Positions 18,022 to 27,236 are shown, numbered from the stretch's first letter. The stretch: DNA of 45,788 nucleotides from Chloroflexota bacterium (GCA_016191955.1 JACPVC010000087.1:1-45788), one strand, 5' to 3'. Program-made: numbers and translations. Notes: generated by a model not told the origin, from the letters alone.

Positions 18022-18128
18022 CGTTAAGTTGACTTTTCTGGCGCTAAAGCGCCATTTGTTTGAGAACAATCGTGTTTTACCGGCACCGATCTTCGCGAGC
18101 AAGTCAGCGAAGGTCTTTTTGTTTGTTT
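18022..18128 (+). ncRNA. Candidate small RNA or terminated 5' leader of rnj
   Basis: Promoter immediately upstream; internal hairpin GGCGC-taaa-GCGCC; ends in terminator GATCTTCGC...GCGAAGGTC TTTTTGTTTGTTTG. Confidence 0.5.
18088..18128 (+). terminator. Rho-independent terminator in rnj 5' region
   Basis: 9-bp stem (one G-U) followed by TTTTTGTTTGTTTG. Confidence 0.65.
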
Positions 18129-18292
18129 GAGGGAAAAGACCTTTCACCATTCCGCCGAACCAAAACCAATGGGAACTTTGAGGGATTCTCATTCTGCGTG
18201 CATGCAGGTATCGTGTCGGCACTTACCTTGACTTTAACCGCATAGGCGGTTTACTAAAATTTTGAAATCTGTGAGGTATACAGAAAAACTAT

Positions 18293-19936
18293 ATGAGTAA
18301 AAAAAATAAATTAAGAATTATCCCGCTCGGGGGGCTCGGCGAAGTGGGAAAGAACATGATGGCGTACGAGTTTGGTAACGACATCATCGTGGTCGACGCT
18401 GGCATCATGTTCCCGAAGAATGACATGCTGGGTGTGGACTACATCATCCCAGACTATGAGTATTTGAAGAAGCGGGCAAACCGCGTCCTGGGCTTGTTCA
18501 TCACTCACGGACACGAAGACCACATTGGGGCGATCCAACATTTTATCGAAGACATTCCCGTCCCGGTCTATGCCACGCCGCTCACCCGTGGGCTGATCGA
18601 AGCAAAATTACATCGCAATGGCGCGCAGCACAAAGCCCAGATGAAGACCATTCAAGCGGGTGAAGCGACCAAGGTGGGTCCCTTCACGCTCGAATATTTC
18701 CACGTCAACCATTCCATCCCAGATGGAGTTGGCATCGGCATCACCACCCCGGCGGGTCTCATCGTTCACATGAGCGACTTCAAATTCGACCAAACCCCGG
18801 TGGATGGCTGGCCCACCGACTTTGCCAAACTCTCCGAATTCTCGAATCGCGGCGTGGACTTGTTGCTGTCTGATTCGACCAACGCCGAGCGCCCCGGTTG
18901 GACTCCTTCCGAGATGGTCATCGGCCCCGCCTTCGACAAAGTTTTTGCAGACGCCAAAGGACGGATCATCATCGCCACCTTCGCTTCGCTCATTTCGCGC
19001 GTACAGCAAGTGGCAGATGCCGCAGCCAAGACCGGACGCAAGATGGCATTAGCCGGTCCGAGCATGGTGGATAACGTCAAGATCGCACGCAAGATGAAGT
19101 ATCTCGAAATTCCAGACGAGCTCATCGTGCCCATTGAGCAGGCTCTGCAAATGCAGAACCACAAAGTGGTCATCATGTGTACAGGCTCGCAAGGCGAACC
19201 GTCTTCCATCGTGGGGCGGCTCTCGGCTGGTACCAACCGTCAGTTCGACCTCAAAGAAGGCGATACGGTCGTACTTTCCTCACACCCAATTCCGGGCAAC
19301 GAAGAGTCCATCAGCAAGACCATCAACCGTCTGCTGAGGCGCGGCGCGAAAGTCATACACGATGGCATCGCCCCCATTCACGTATCCGGGCACGCGGCGC
19401 AGGAAGAGCAGAAGCTGCTCATCAACCTCGTCAAGCCGAAGCACTTCATGCCGATCCACGGCGAACTGCGCCAATTGACGCGTCACGCCGAACTTGCCCA
19501 ACAGTTGGGCATCGAACAGGAAAACATCATCGTGACCGAGAACGGTCAGGTGGTGGAATTGGTCGGCAAAAAGCTCATGCGCGGCGAACGCATTCCTGGC
19601 GATTATGTCTTCGTCACCGGCGAGTCCATCGGCGACATCGACCACGACGTGATGCGCGAACGCAGTCAACTTGCCCGCAACGGCATCCTGCTGATCGACA
19701 TCAGCATCGAAAAGAAAACCGGTCGTTTGCTGCACGCTCCTGAGATCATCACGCGCGGCTTCGTCTCCCCCGAAGAAGCCGAAACCCTGCTGCCCGAAAT
19801 TCGCAAGCTCGTCTTGCGCATGGTCCACGATGACGGCTTCGACGACGAGAAAGACATCATCAACGCCGTGAAAAGTTATTTACATCAACAGACCAAACGC
19901 AGACCAATGGTCTTCGTCACATTGAGCAAAGCATAA
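18293..19936 (+). CDS. rnj: Ribonuclease J
   Basis: 547 aa; LRIIPLGGLGEVGKNM, THGHEDHIGA, LLSDSTNAERPG, CTGSQGEP, SGHAAQEEQ. Confidence 0.96.
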   Translation: MSKKNKLRIIPLGGLGEVGKNMMAYEFGNDIIVVDAGIMFPKNDMLGVDYIIPDYEYLKKRANRVLGLFITHGHEDHIGAIQHFIEDIPVPVYATPLTRGLIEAKLHRNGAQHKAQMKTIQAGEATKVGPFTLEYFHVNHSIPDGVGIGITTPAGLIVHMSDFKFDQTPVDGWPTDFAKLSEFSNRGVDLLLSDSTNAERPGWTPSEMVIGPAFDKVFADAKGRIIIATFASLISRVQQVADAAAKTGRKMALAGPSMVDNVKIARKMKYLEIPDELIVPIEQALQMQNHKVVIMCTGSQGEPSSIVGRLSAGTNRQFDLKEGDTVVLSSHPIPGNEESISKTINRLLRRGAKVIHDGIAPIHVSGHAAQEEQKLLINLVKPKHFMPIHGELRQLTRHAELAQQLGIEQENIIVTENGQVVELVGKKLMRGERIPGDYVFVTGESIGDIDHDVMRERSQLARNGILLIDISIEKKTGRLLHAPEIITRGFVSPEEAETLLPEIRKLVLRMVHDDGFDDEKDIINAVKSYLHQQTKRRPMVFVTLSKA

Positions 19937-19940
19937 AATT

Positions 19941-19967
19941 GTAGCGCGAGATAATATCTCGCGCTAC
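19941..19967. terminator. Bidirectional terminator between convergent rnj and mutY
   Basis: GTAGCGCGAGAT-aat-ATCTCGCGCTAC, then TTTATTTTTC on the plus side; its right arm overlaps the mutY stop codon. Confidence 0.8.
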
Positions 19968-21001
19968 TTTATTTTTCGGGCAATTTGTCGATCCACCTTC
20001 CCCATCGGGTAATCCTCCAACTCGCTGAGCTTCACCCACTTCAAACTTTTATTTTTAGGGATGGAAACCCTGTCGCACAAAAATGGATGTACTGTGACTC
20101 GAAAGTGGCTGTAGGCATGTTCGACGACTTGCAGCGCCTCTTTTTTCTTAACCTGTAACTGGGTCGCTCCCTTCAAAGCTTTGACCAACGCCTTAGCCGC
20201 TTCGCCCTTCACTCGCGCGTTCGGAAATTCCCACATCCCCCCCAACAACCCCTCCGCCGGGCGTTGACTCAACAACACGCGCCCACGCTCCACAATCACC
20301 GCCGCCGCATGGACATAAGATGGTACAGCCTTCTTCGGCTTCAAGACCGGGCGTAACTCTTGCGTCCCATTTTCACGCGCCTTGCACAATTTCATTAGCG
20401 GACACAGCAAACAGCGCGGGTTTTTCGGCAGACAGATCGTCGCGCCCAAGTCCATCAACGCCTGGTTGTAATCGCCTGCCTGACCCGTGGGCAAATTCTG
20501 CGCCGCCAACTCCCAGAGAATTCTTTCACCTGCTGGAGAATCCGCAAACTCATCGACATCGAAGAGACGCGAGAACACACGTCGCAAATTACCATCGAGA
20601 GTTGGCTCATCCATGCTGAAAGCCATCGAAGCAATCGCGCCGACGGTATAGCGACCAATGCCGGGCAAACTTCGCAAATCGTCCAAATTACGCGGCAACT
20701 CGCCGTTGAATTTTTCAGCAACAACTTTTGCAGCTTTATACAAGTTCCGAGCGCGGCTGTAATAACCAAGCCCTTCCCACGCGTTGAGCACATCCTGCTC
20801 GCTGGCAGAGGCAAGCGCTTTCACGGTGGGAAATAACTTCATCCATTTTTCAAAATAAGGAATGACCGTATCCACCCGCGTTTGCTGGAGCATGATCTCA
20901 GAGACCCACACCGCGTATGGATCCGGATGGTCGCGCCAGGGGAGAGTCCGCTTTTGGGTGTGGTACCAGCTTAGGAGTTGGGAAGCAATGCGGTTTTTCA
21001 T
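19964..21001 (-). CDS. mutY: A/G-specific adenine glycosylase
   Basis: WYHTQKRTLPWRDHPDPYAVWVSEIMLQQTRVDTVIPYF; Cys cluster CLPKNPRCLLCPLMKLC. Confidence 0.95.
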   Translation of the reverse strand: MKNRIASQLLSWYHTQKRTLPWRDHPDPYAVWVSEIMLQQTRVDTVIPYFEKWMKLFPTVKALASASEQDVLNAWEGLGYYSRARNLYKAAKVVAEKFNGELPRNLDDLRSLPGIGRYTVGAIASMAFSMDEPTLDGNLRRVFSRLFDVDEFADSPAGERILWELAAQNLPTGQAGDYNQALMDLGATICLPKNPRCLLCPLMKLCKARENGTQELRPVLKPKKAVPSYVHAAAVIVERGRVLLSQRPAEGLLGGMWEFPNARVKGEAAKALVKALKGATQLQVKKKEALQVVEHAYSHFRVTVHPFLCDRVSIPKNKSLKWVKLSELEDYPMGKVDRQIARKIK

Positions 21002-21042
21002 GAGTTACCAGTAAACATTGGATAGTAACCAGCGGACAGTGA

Positions 21043-23511
21043 TCAGTTATCAGGGCAGGGGTCGGTTAGTGGAGCGCTTTGGTATGAGGTGCCTTTGAAA
21101 GTGACCACACGGACATTGAGAAGGTCGTTGTCGCCGGAGCAGGCAAGGACGATGCTATCCGCTCCTTGCGGGAAGTCCAGCAATTCCTTGGTCGGGTAGA
21201 TCAGGTTCTGATGGCTGGAATTGATAAGGATGAAACCGATGCGGGGAAAGTCTTGTATGACATAGGCGGGCCAGGGATTGGCAGAGGAAAGACCCTCCCC
21301 TCTCCAATACATGCGCGGGAAGAGCAGCCTGCCCTCCGCGAGAACCGCTTTGGGCTGCTGAAGAAATGCTTGAATCTCGTTCCGGTCATACCCGCTCGAC
21401 TCAAGTTTTGCGATCAACTCATCTTGCGTGGATGTGTAACGCGGTTCGGCTAATCCCTTTGCAAGCCAGGGCAAAGAGCCAACGAACACAAATGCCAGCA
21501 CAGGCAAAAGATGCAGAAGGCGGAAATCGCCGAATTGAATCGTCTTCACTTCGGGAGCTTCGTACTCTGTAAGTATTTTTTCGCCCTTCACACCAAACAA
21601 TAGGGGCAAAGCGCCGAAAATTTCCGCGACGCCAATTGCAAAATAGAAGTAGACCACCCAGTCCACGGGCATGTTGTAGCGCCAACTGGAAAAGCGAGCG
21701 ATGCCATTCGACAGCGCATACCCCAAATTGAACACCAGCGGGATGAGCGAAAGCCATCTCATGCGCCGCCACGCCGCGCCGAACCCGATTGCGATGAGAG
21801 CGAGATAGACCAGGAGCAGAATGATGTTGTACCACTCCAGCGTTCCGTTCCATTCGACCCAATACAAGTTGACGGGTTCCTGCAATCCGTTGAACGGCTT
21901 GATGAGCGGTAACGAAAGCAGACCGCCAATCTCCGTATTTAGGAAATGGGAGGTGATAAAGTTCGCCACATAGGCGGGGTTTTCGAGAGTAAAAGAAACG
22001 ATCCGTTCCCGCACACTGTCGGTTTTCGGGTCGAACTGGCTGAGGTCGAGGTTGCCAGTGAAGGCATATTGGCTGTAAATGATCGCCACTTGATTGGGGT
22101 CATCAAAGGAAAATTTCCCTGAAATAGTGTAGTTGTGGGTCAACCACGGCAGGACAGCAAGCAGCATGGTAGCGGCAAAGACAATGCCTGCTTTGATCCA
22201 CTCGCCCCATTTGAAATTCAGGACCAGCAAGACCAGCAGGAACAGGAATGGCAGCGTCAACATGGACTGGGTGCGGAACAAGAGAAACACGCCAAAGGCA
22301 CCGCCCGTAATCAACGTCGAGCGAAGGTCCCGCCGTTCGAGCCACCAGAGGATGACCAGACAGATTATCACGATGCTAAATGCCGTTGGGAAGTCGGTGG
22401 TAAATACTTTGGAGTTGGCAACGCGGGTATTCGAAGCGATCCACAAACCCGTATATTCGCGGAAGATGGCGAAGAGGGCAACCGTCACACCGGCGGCGGG
22501 AGAGTGAAGTTTCTTTGCGAGAAAATATAGCGCAACGGGAAAGAGTGCCAACACCAAAGTCTGCGCGGCGATGATGGCAGGATAGCTCTGGTCAAAGAGC
22601 AAGTGCAGGAAGGCAAGAAAGACTACATACAGCGGACGAGGCGGAATCCCACCGAAGTAACCGGTGCCGATCAGCAGGCTTTGGGCAGAAAAATCATAAA
22701 AACCGGCATCTGAATATGGCAGTGGCATGTTCGTCGGCGGGGTAATAGAGACATAAAAGCTGTTTGCCAGAGTCTCAAGTGGAACGCCGGGCCAGAGGAT
22801 GGCGGCGAGGAGATAAAGAGCGAAGGGAATGAAGGATAAAGGATGAGGGATGAGGGATGAGTTGGAAAGTCCCACAGGGAGGCTTCGCACTGATGAGTGG
22901 AAAGTGGAAAGTAGAAGAGTGGAAAAACCAATGAGAAGTGCGACGACGAAGTGCCAGCCTTGAATGGCTACGCCGGGTTCGCCCCAGTAGCCGGTGTCTG
23001 GTGTGATGCCGATCTTGGTGATGGCGACGAAGAGAAAGACAATAATCAGTGAGCAGTAAACAGTGAAGGCTGCAAGATAGATTGGCTTGCGGTCGGATAA
23101 AGAGCGCGAGTGGAATCCGTTTTTGAGGAGAAGGAGGAAGATGGTCGCTTCGAAGGCGAGGAAAAAGAGGAGCCAGAGGAGCGGGCTGAGACGTTCATAA
23201 AATGGCAGGAGTCGCTCTGGGTTGAGATAACGTAAGAGGAACAGGATCAGGCTAAACGTCAGTGTGAGAAGCGCGGAAAATAAAATGACTGGCGTGGTGA
23301 TAAATCGTTCGAAGCGTGAAAGATCGCGGCGTGCGAAAAGTCCCAATCCAATCCCTGCAAGAAAAAGCCCCCCCATCACGCCAAGCAAAACCAGGCGTGC
23401 GAATGAAATACCTTCGGATGGGATGCGAAGGAGAATGACTATGGCAATTAGAGACTGAAATGCCGCGGCAAAGAAAAACCACGGCAGGAATTTGGTGAAT
23501 TTATTTTGCAT
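21043..23511 (-). CDS. Polytopic membrane protein, glycosyltransferase (ArnT/PMT)-like
   Basis: 822 aa, many hydrophobic segments. Confidence 0.65.
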   Translation of the reverse strand: MQNKFTKFLPWFFFAAAFQSLIAIVILLRIPSEGISFARLVLLGVMGGLFLAGIGLGLFARRDLSRFERFITTPVILFSALLTLTFSLILFLLRYLNPERLLPFYERLSPLLWLLFFLAFEATIFLLLLKNGFHSRSLSDRKPIYLAAFTVYCSLIIVFLFVAITKIGITPDTGYWGEPGVAIQGWHFVVALLIGFSTLLLSTFHSSVRSLPVGLSNSSLIPHPLSFIPFALYLLAAILWPGVPLETLANSFYVSITPPTNMPLPYSDAGFYDFSAQSLLIGTGYFGGIPPRPLYVVFLAFLHLLFDQSYPAIIAAQTLVLALFPVALYFLAKKLHSPAAGVTVALFAIFREYTGLWIASNTRVANSKVFTTDFPTAFSIVIICLVILWWLERRDLRSTLITGGAFGVFLLFRTQSMLTLPFLFLLVLLVLNFKWGEWIKAGIVFAATMLLAVLPWLTHNYTISGKFSFDDPNQVAIIYSQYAFTGNLDLSQFDPKTDSVRERIVSFTLENPAYVANFITSHFLNTEIGGLLSLPLIKPFNGLQEPVNLYWVEWNGTLEWYNIILLLVYLALIAIGFGAAWRRMRWLSLIPLVFNLGYALSNGIARFSSWRYNMPVDWVVYFYFAIGVAEIFGALPLLFGVKGEKILTEYEAPEVKTIQFGDFRLLHLLPVLAFVFVGSLPWLAKGLAEPRYTSTQDELIAKLESSGYDRNEIQAFLQQPKAVLAEGRLLFPRMYWRGEGLSSANPWPAYVIQDFPRIGFILINSSHQNLIYPTKELLDFPQGADSIVLACSGDNDLLNVRVVTFKGTSYQSAPLTDPCPDN

Positions 23512-23521
23512 GTCTTTTTAT

Positions 23522-23617
23522 GTCGTTGCGAGGAGGGTGTCCTTCCCGACGAAGCAATCTCAAGGCTTGCAGAGGTCTGTTGTTTCGGGCAAAGAACAAC
23601 TGCGCCCTCGCAATGAC
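23522..23617. repeat. Palindromic intergenic repeat
   Basis: Imperfect inverted ends GTCGTTGCGAGG ... CCTCGCAATGAC. Confidence 0.6.
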
Positions 23618-23625
23618 GGGAGTAC

Positions 23626-23928
23626 CTAAAACTGAAACCCAGCGCGAACGGGCACGACCTTATAGGAATAGTTTTTGACATAGCCGAACAAGCGGTCTTG
23701 CAGCATGCCCCACTCCGGCGAGGCAAGCACGCGGCGTGCTTCGAGCGCGTCGGTGGCGAGCAAGCCAACCTGGATCTGCGGGTAAGAACCGTAGAGCGTT
23801 GCCCAGGCTTCGGCGGGCTGCAAGCCAAGCCGCTGCACGCCGGGCACGAATTCACCGATGATGAATTCGAAATATTCCTGATCGCGTTCCGCCGCGATGT
23901 CCCAGGTCATGATGACTTTGACAGCCAT
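23626..23928 (-). CDS. Conserved hypothetical protein, dimeric alpha/beta-barrel-like
   Basis: MAVKVIMTWDIAAERDQEYFEFIIGEFVPGVQRLGL; likely start internal to the track ORF. Confidence 0.6.
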   Translation of the reverse strand: MAVKVIMTWDIAAERDQEYFEFIIGEFVPGVQRLGLQPAEAWATLYGSYPQIQVGLLATDALEARRVLASPEWGMLQDRLFGYVKNYSYKVVPVRAGFQF

Positions 23929-23929
23929 G

Positions 23930-24577
23930 CTATCCTTGTTGGTAGTCAAGCACGACCACCTTCGTTTCCTGCGGCAGAGACGAGCGTGTGGCTTTCAAGG
24001 ACGGCAAAGACTCGACCTTGCCGAGACCCATTTCCTTGAGGAACTTGCTCAATGGATCGAGTTTGACCTTGACGGCGTCGGTTGCATAATGCATGGGGAT
24101 GACAAGATTCGGCTCGATGGTGCTGACCACCTCCGCGGCTTTGGCGGCGTTGAGACTGTTCCCGCCTCCCACCGGAAGAAGGAGCACGTTGACCGTCCCC
24201 AAGGCTTCGACTTCGCTTTGAGTGGGGACTTCCTGCAAGTCGCCGAGGTGGGCAACGGTAATGCCTTCATAATCGAACACATAAAGCGTATTGCGAGACT
24301 TGTCTTTTGCTTTCTTGCCGCCGCCCGCGGTCTGCACGGCGGTGATGAATACGCCGCCGATCTCGAATTCGCCTGCGCCATCGATAATATGCTCCGAGCC
24401 TTTGACGACGTCCATATTGTTGTGACCGGGCGCGTCGTGGCTGACGGTGACGATATCCGCCTTGAGTTTGAGTGCGCCATACCCCACCGCCTTGTGATCG
24501 AACGGGTCGGTGACGACGGTCGCGTAATTGCGTTCTGTCAGTCTAAAACAAGAATGTCCATACCAGGTAATTTCCAT
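23930..24577 (-). CDS. MBL-fold metallo-hydrolase-like protein
   Basis: MEITWYGHSCFRL, TDPF, VSHDAPGHNN, HLGDL, VIPMHY. Confidence 0.88.
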   Translation of the reverse strand: MEITWYGHSCFRLTERNYATVVTDPFDHKAVGYGALKLKADIVTVSHDAPGHNNMDVVKGSEHIIDGAGEFEIGGVFITAVQTAGGGKKAKDKSRNTLYVFDYEGITVAHLGDLQEVPTQSEVEALGTVNVLLLPVGGGNSLNAAKAAEVVSTIEPNLVIPMHYATDAVKVKLDPLSKFLKEMGLGKVESLPSLKATRSSLPQETKVVVLDYQQG

Positions 24578-24761
24578 GTAACTAGTGCCTCCGAAGAGGA
24601 TATTATACCCGATGGACTCAAGTGCCCGATGAAAAAAAACATAACACTCTTTTCAGGAAAAGCAGGCAGTCGTTCGACGTAATCGCCGCAGGAAATACCG
24701 CGTCATTCGCAGGGTACTGCAATAATTCAACACATACTGAACGATGATGGAGGGTTGGAAT

Positions 24762-25442
24762 TCATAGATTATCTGCCTTCATTTTCATAATCATATCTTC
24801 AACATCCTTCACATATTCCTCGACATGTTCGGGCGGGGATAATTTTCTTGTGTTATGTTCGTTGTCACGATCCAGTTGCCAGTTGAGCGGATTATTGACA
24901 ATATACCACGCAATATTTTTTAGTTCACGGTCGTTGCGGATGATGTGTTCGTAGTAGTTGCGCTGCCAAATTCCCGTCATATTCAATTCGCGCCCAGCCC
25001 GTGATGTGACCGATGCTTTGAACCCCGCGATGAACGACCCTAACGAACGCGGCGCCCTCTGTATGGACGCACGACGCGCGTCCTGTTGGTCGGTAGGGGC
25101 GGATGGCATCCGCCCAGTATTTGGATCGATGCCATTATCAGGGCGGACACCGTCCGCCCCTACGTGTTCCACGATCCAATTAATCCCGTGGGCATGGTTG
25201 GGCATGACGACAAATTCATCGTCAAACAATCGAATCTCTTTGCGGATTTCGCTTGATCGAAACCATTCTTCCTGTACGATCTTTCCCAGCGGGGATAATA
25301 CCATTTCGCCGTTTTTGATCTCTCCAAAGATTCCATCGCGATGATAGGCGACCATTGTGACGAAATACGCGCCCGGTTGGGTGTAATCATATCCCTTCAG
25401 GCGAATGGATCGGCGATGGTGAATTTCAGGGTTGTATTTCAT
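24762..25442 (-). CDS. REP-associated tyrosine transposase (RAYT / Y1_Tnp family)
   Basis: HHRRSIRLKGYDYTQPGAYFVTMVAYHRDGIFGEI...FVVMPNHAHGINWIVEHV...NMTGIWQRNYYEHIIRNDRELKNIAWYIVNNP. Confidence 0.9.
   Translation of the reverse strand: MKYNPEIHHRRSIRLKGYDYTQPGAYFVTMVAYHRDGIFGEIKNGEMVLSPLGKIVQEEWFRSSEIRKEIRLFDDEFVVMPNHAHGINWIVEHVGADGVRPDNGIDPNTGRMPSAPTDQQDARRASIQRAPRSLGSFIAGFKASVTSRAGRELNMTGIWQRNYYEHIIRNDRELKNIAWYIVNNPLNWQLDRDNEHNTRKLSPPEHVEEYVKDVEDMIMKMKADNL
25093..25163. repeat. Inverted pair of REP-like palindromes inside the RAYT ORF
   Basis: GTAGGGGCGGATGGCATCCGCCC (25093-25115) and GGGCGGACACCGTCCGCCCCTAC (25141-25163). Confidence 0.85.
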
Positions 25443-25453
25443 GGTTTATTCCT

Positions 25454-25508
25454 GTAGGGGCGGACGGCGTCCGCCCTAGTGAAAAGGGCGGACGCCGTCC
25501 GCCCCTAC
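25454..25508. repeat. Inverted pair of REP-like palindromes upstream of the RAYT gene
   Basis: GTAGGGGCGGACGGCGTCCGCCC (25454-25476) and its exact reverse complement (25486-25508). Confidence 0.9.
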
Positions 25509-25602
25509 GCCAACCTCCCACAAATAAAAACGATTGTACAAGACTTAACTATGAGCGTCAACGAAGAATTATAATTCCCCATCCTCTCCTATAGGAATCT
25601 AA

Positions 25603-26493
25603 ATGCCCAAAACAAAAGTCATCCCTTACCTCGAAGCCCTATTCTCCGTCCTCGTTTGGGGCGGGACGTTTATTGCCACAAAGATCGCCCTGCGTGAAGT
25701 TTCTCCCGCCACCATTGTGTGGATCCGCTTTGGGATGGGGACAGTCATTCTCGGCATCGTGGTCTTCGCCAGAAAACAATTCGCCTTGCCCGAAAAAAGC
25801 GAATGGTTGTACTTTGCGATGCTTGGCTTCCTCGGCGTGACGTTTCATCAGATCCTGCAAGCCACGGGTCTGCAAACCGCCAAAGCCACCACCACCGCAT
25901 GGATCGTGGCAACCACACCGGTCTTCATCGCCATCCTCGGCTGGATCGCACTCAAGGAGAGGCTGAACGGAATCCAAATTCTCGGTATCGTATTGGCGGC
26001 GTTCGGAGTGCTGCTCATCGTCAGCAAAGGGAATTTTGCAGCGCTGTTCACCGGCGAGGAGGGCACCATTGGCGACCTGCTCGTTTTAATCAGTTCAGTC
26101 AATTGGGCGGTGTATACCATCCTTTCACGGCGCGAATTGGCGCGTCACCCCGCGGCGCGGATGATGTTCTTCGTGATGCTGCTCGGTTGGATACTCGTCA
26201 ACATCTGGATATTCGGTTTTGGTCCCGGTGTCAGTGAGCTCGCAAACCTTACTTCCTCCGGTTGGACCGCGATCATCATCCTTGGCATTTTCGGCTCCGG
26301 GCTAGCGTACATTGCGTTCTATGACGCGCTTCAAGAAATCCCTGCTTCGCAGCTCGGGGCGTTCTTCAACGTCGAGCCATTGGTCACTACAGTCCTCGCG
26401 TCATTTATGATTAACGAAGCCATCACTGCCATCACGCTCATCGGCGGCGCGATTATTATTTTGGGCATCTGGCTGGTAAATAGGAAAGGATGA
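25603..26493 (+). CDS. EamA/DMT-superfamily transporter
   Basis: 296 aa; ALFSVLVWGGTFIATKIALREVSP; internal EamA duplication ending FFNVEPLVTTVLA. Confidence 0.9.
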   Translation: MPKTKVIPYLEALFSVLVWGGTFIATKIALREVSPATIVWIRFGMGTVILGIVVFARKQFALPEKSEWLYFAMLGFLGVTFHQILQATGLQTAKATTTAWIVATTPVFIAILGWIALKERLNGIQILGIVLAAFGVLLIVSKGNFAALFTGEEGTIGDLLVLISSVNWAVYTILSRRELARHPAARMMFFVMLLGWILVNIWIFGFGPGVSELANLTSSGWTAIIILGIFGSGLAYIAFYDALQEIPASQLGAFFNVEPLVTTVLASFMINEAITAITLIGGAIIILGIWLVNRKG

Positions 26494-26510
26494 ATGATGA
26501 GGGATGAAGG

Positions 26511-27236
26511 ATGAAAGCGCGAACGACTCCAAACGCGAGCATCGACAAAACCGAAAAGGGACACTTGTTGAAAATCCCCGCCGGAGATTCGTCTGCCTAC
26601 CGGTTCGCGCAGATCGACGATTACTTTGGTCTACCTCGACGAAAATTTCCGCATCACTCCTTGACGTTGAGCCTGCGTGCGCGGACCTCGAGCCTTTCCA
26701 TCCCCGGAACCTGGGGCTTCGGCTTATGGAACGATCCGTTCGGTATGTCGCTTGGGTTTGGCGCGAATCGACTTCGCCTGCCGACACTTCCGAACGCGGC
26801 TTGGTTCTTTGGGGCATCGCCAGAAAATCACCTGTCATTTAGCGACAAGCCTGCGCAAGGTCTTCTTGCCCAAAGTTTTCGCTCGCCCAAGTTTCATCCG
26901 TCGCTCATTCCTGCCGGGCTGGCGCTGCCCTTCTCCGCAAAGGCGACGCGCCGCATGTTGGGCAAAATCATCGGCGAGGACTCATCCGCCCTCGATGTGG
27001 ATGTGACCCAATGGCACAGTTACAAAATAGATTGGAACGAGAACGGCGTGAAATGGCTCGTGGACGATTTTCTCCTATTCGAGTCTCCCGTCAGCCCCAA
27101 TCCCCCGCTTGGCTTGGTCGTGTGGATCGACAACCAATTTGCCTCATTCACCCCTGAAGGCAAGATCGGATTTGGAGTGTTGGAAGGTGATGAAGCCTGG
27201 TTGGAGATTGAAAATTTGGACGTAGGCAGAGGTTGA
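26511..27236 (+). CDS. Concanavalin A-like / GH16-like hypothetical protein
   Basis: WGFGLWNDPFG, VTQWHSYKIDWNENGVKWLVDDFLLFES. Confidence 0.6.
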   Translation: MKARTTPNASIDKTEKGHLLKIPAGDSSAYRFAQIDDYFGLPRRKFPHHSLTLSLRARTSSLSIPGTWGFGLWNDPFGMSLGFGANRLRLPTLPNAAWFFGASPENHLSFSDKPAQGLLAQSFRSPKFHPSLIPAGLALPFSAKATRRMLGKIIGEDSSALDVDVTQWHSYKIDWNENGVKWLVDDFLLFESPVSPNPPLGLVVWIDNQFASFTPEGKIGFGVLEGDEAWLEIENLDVGRG

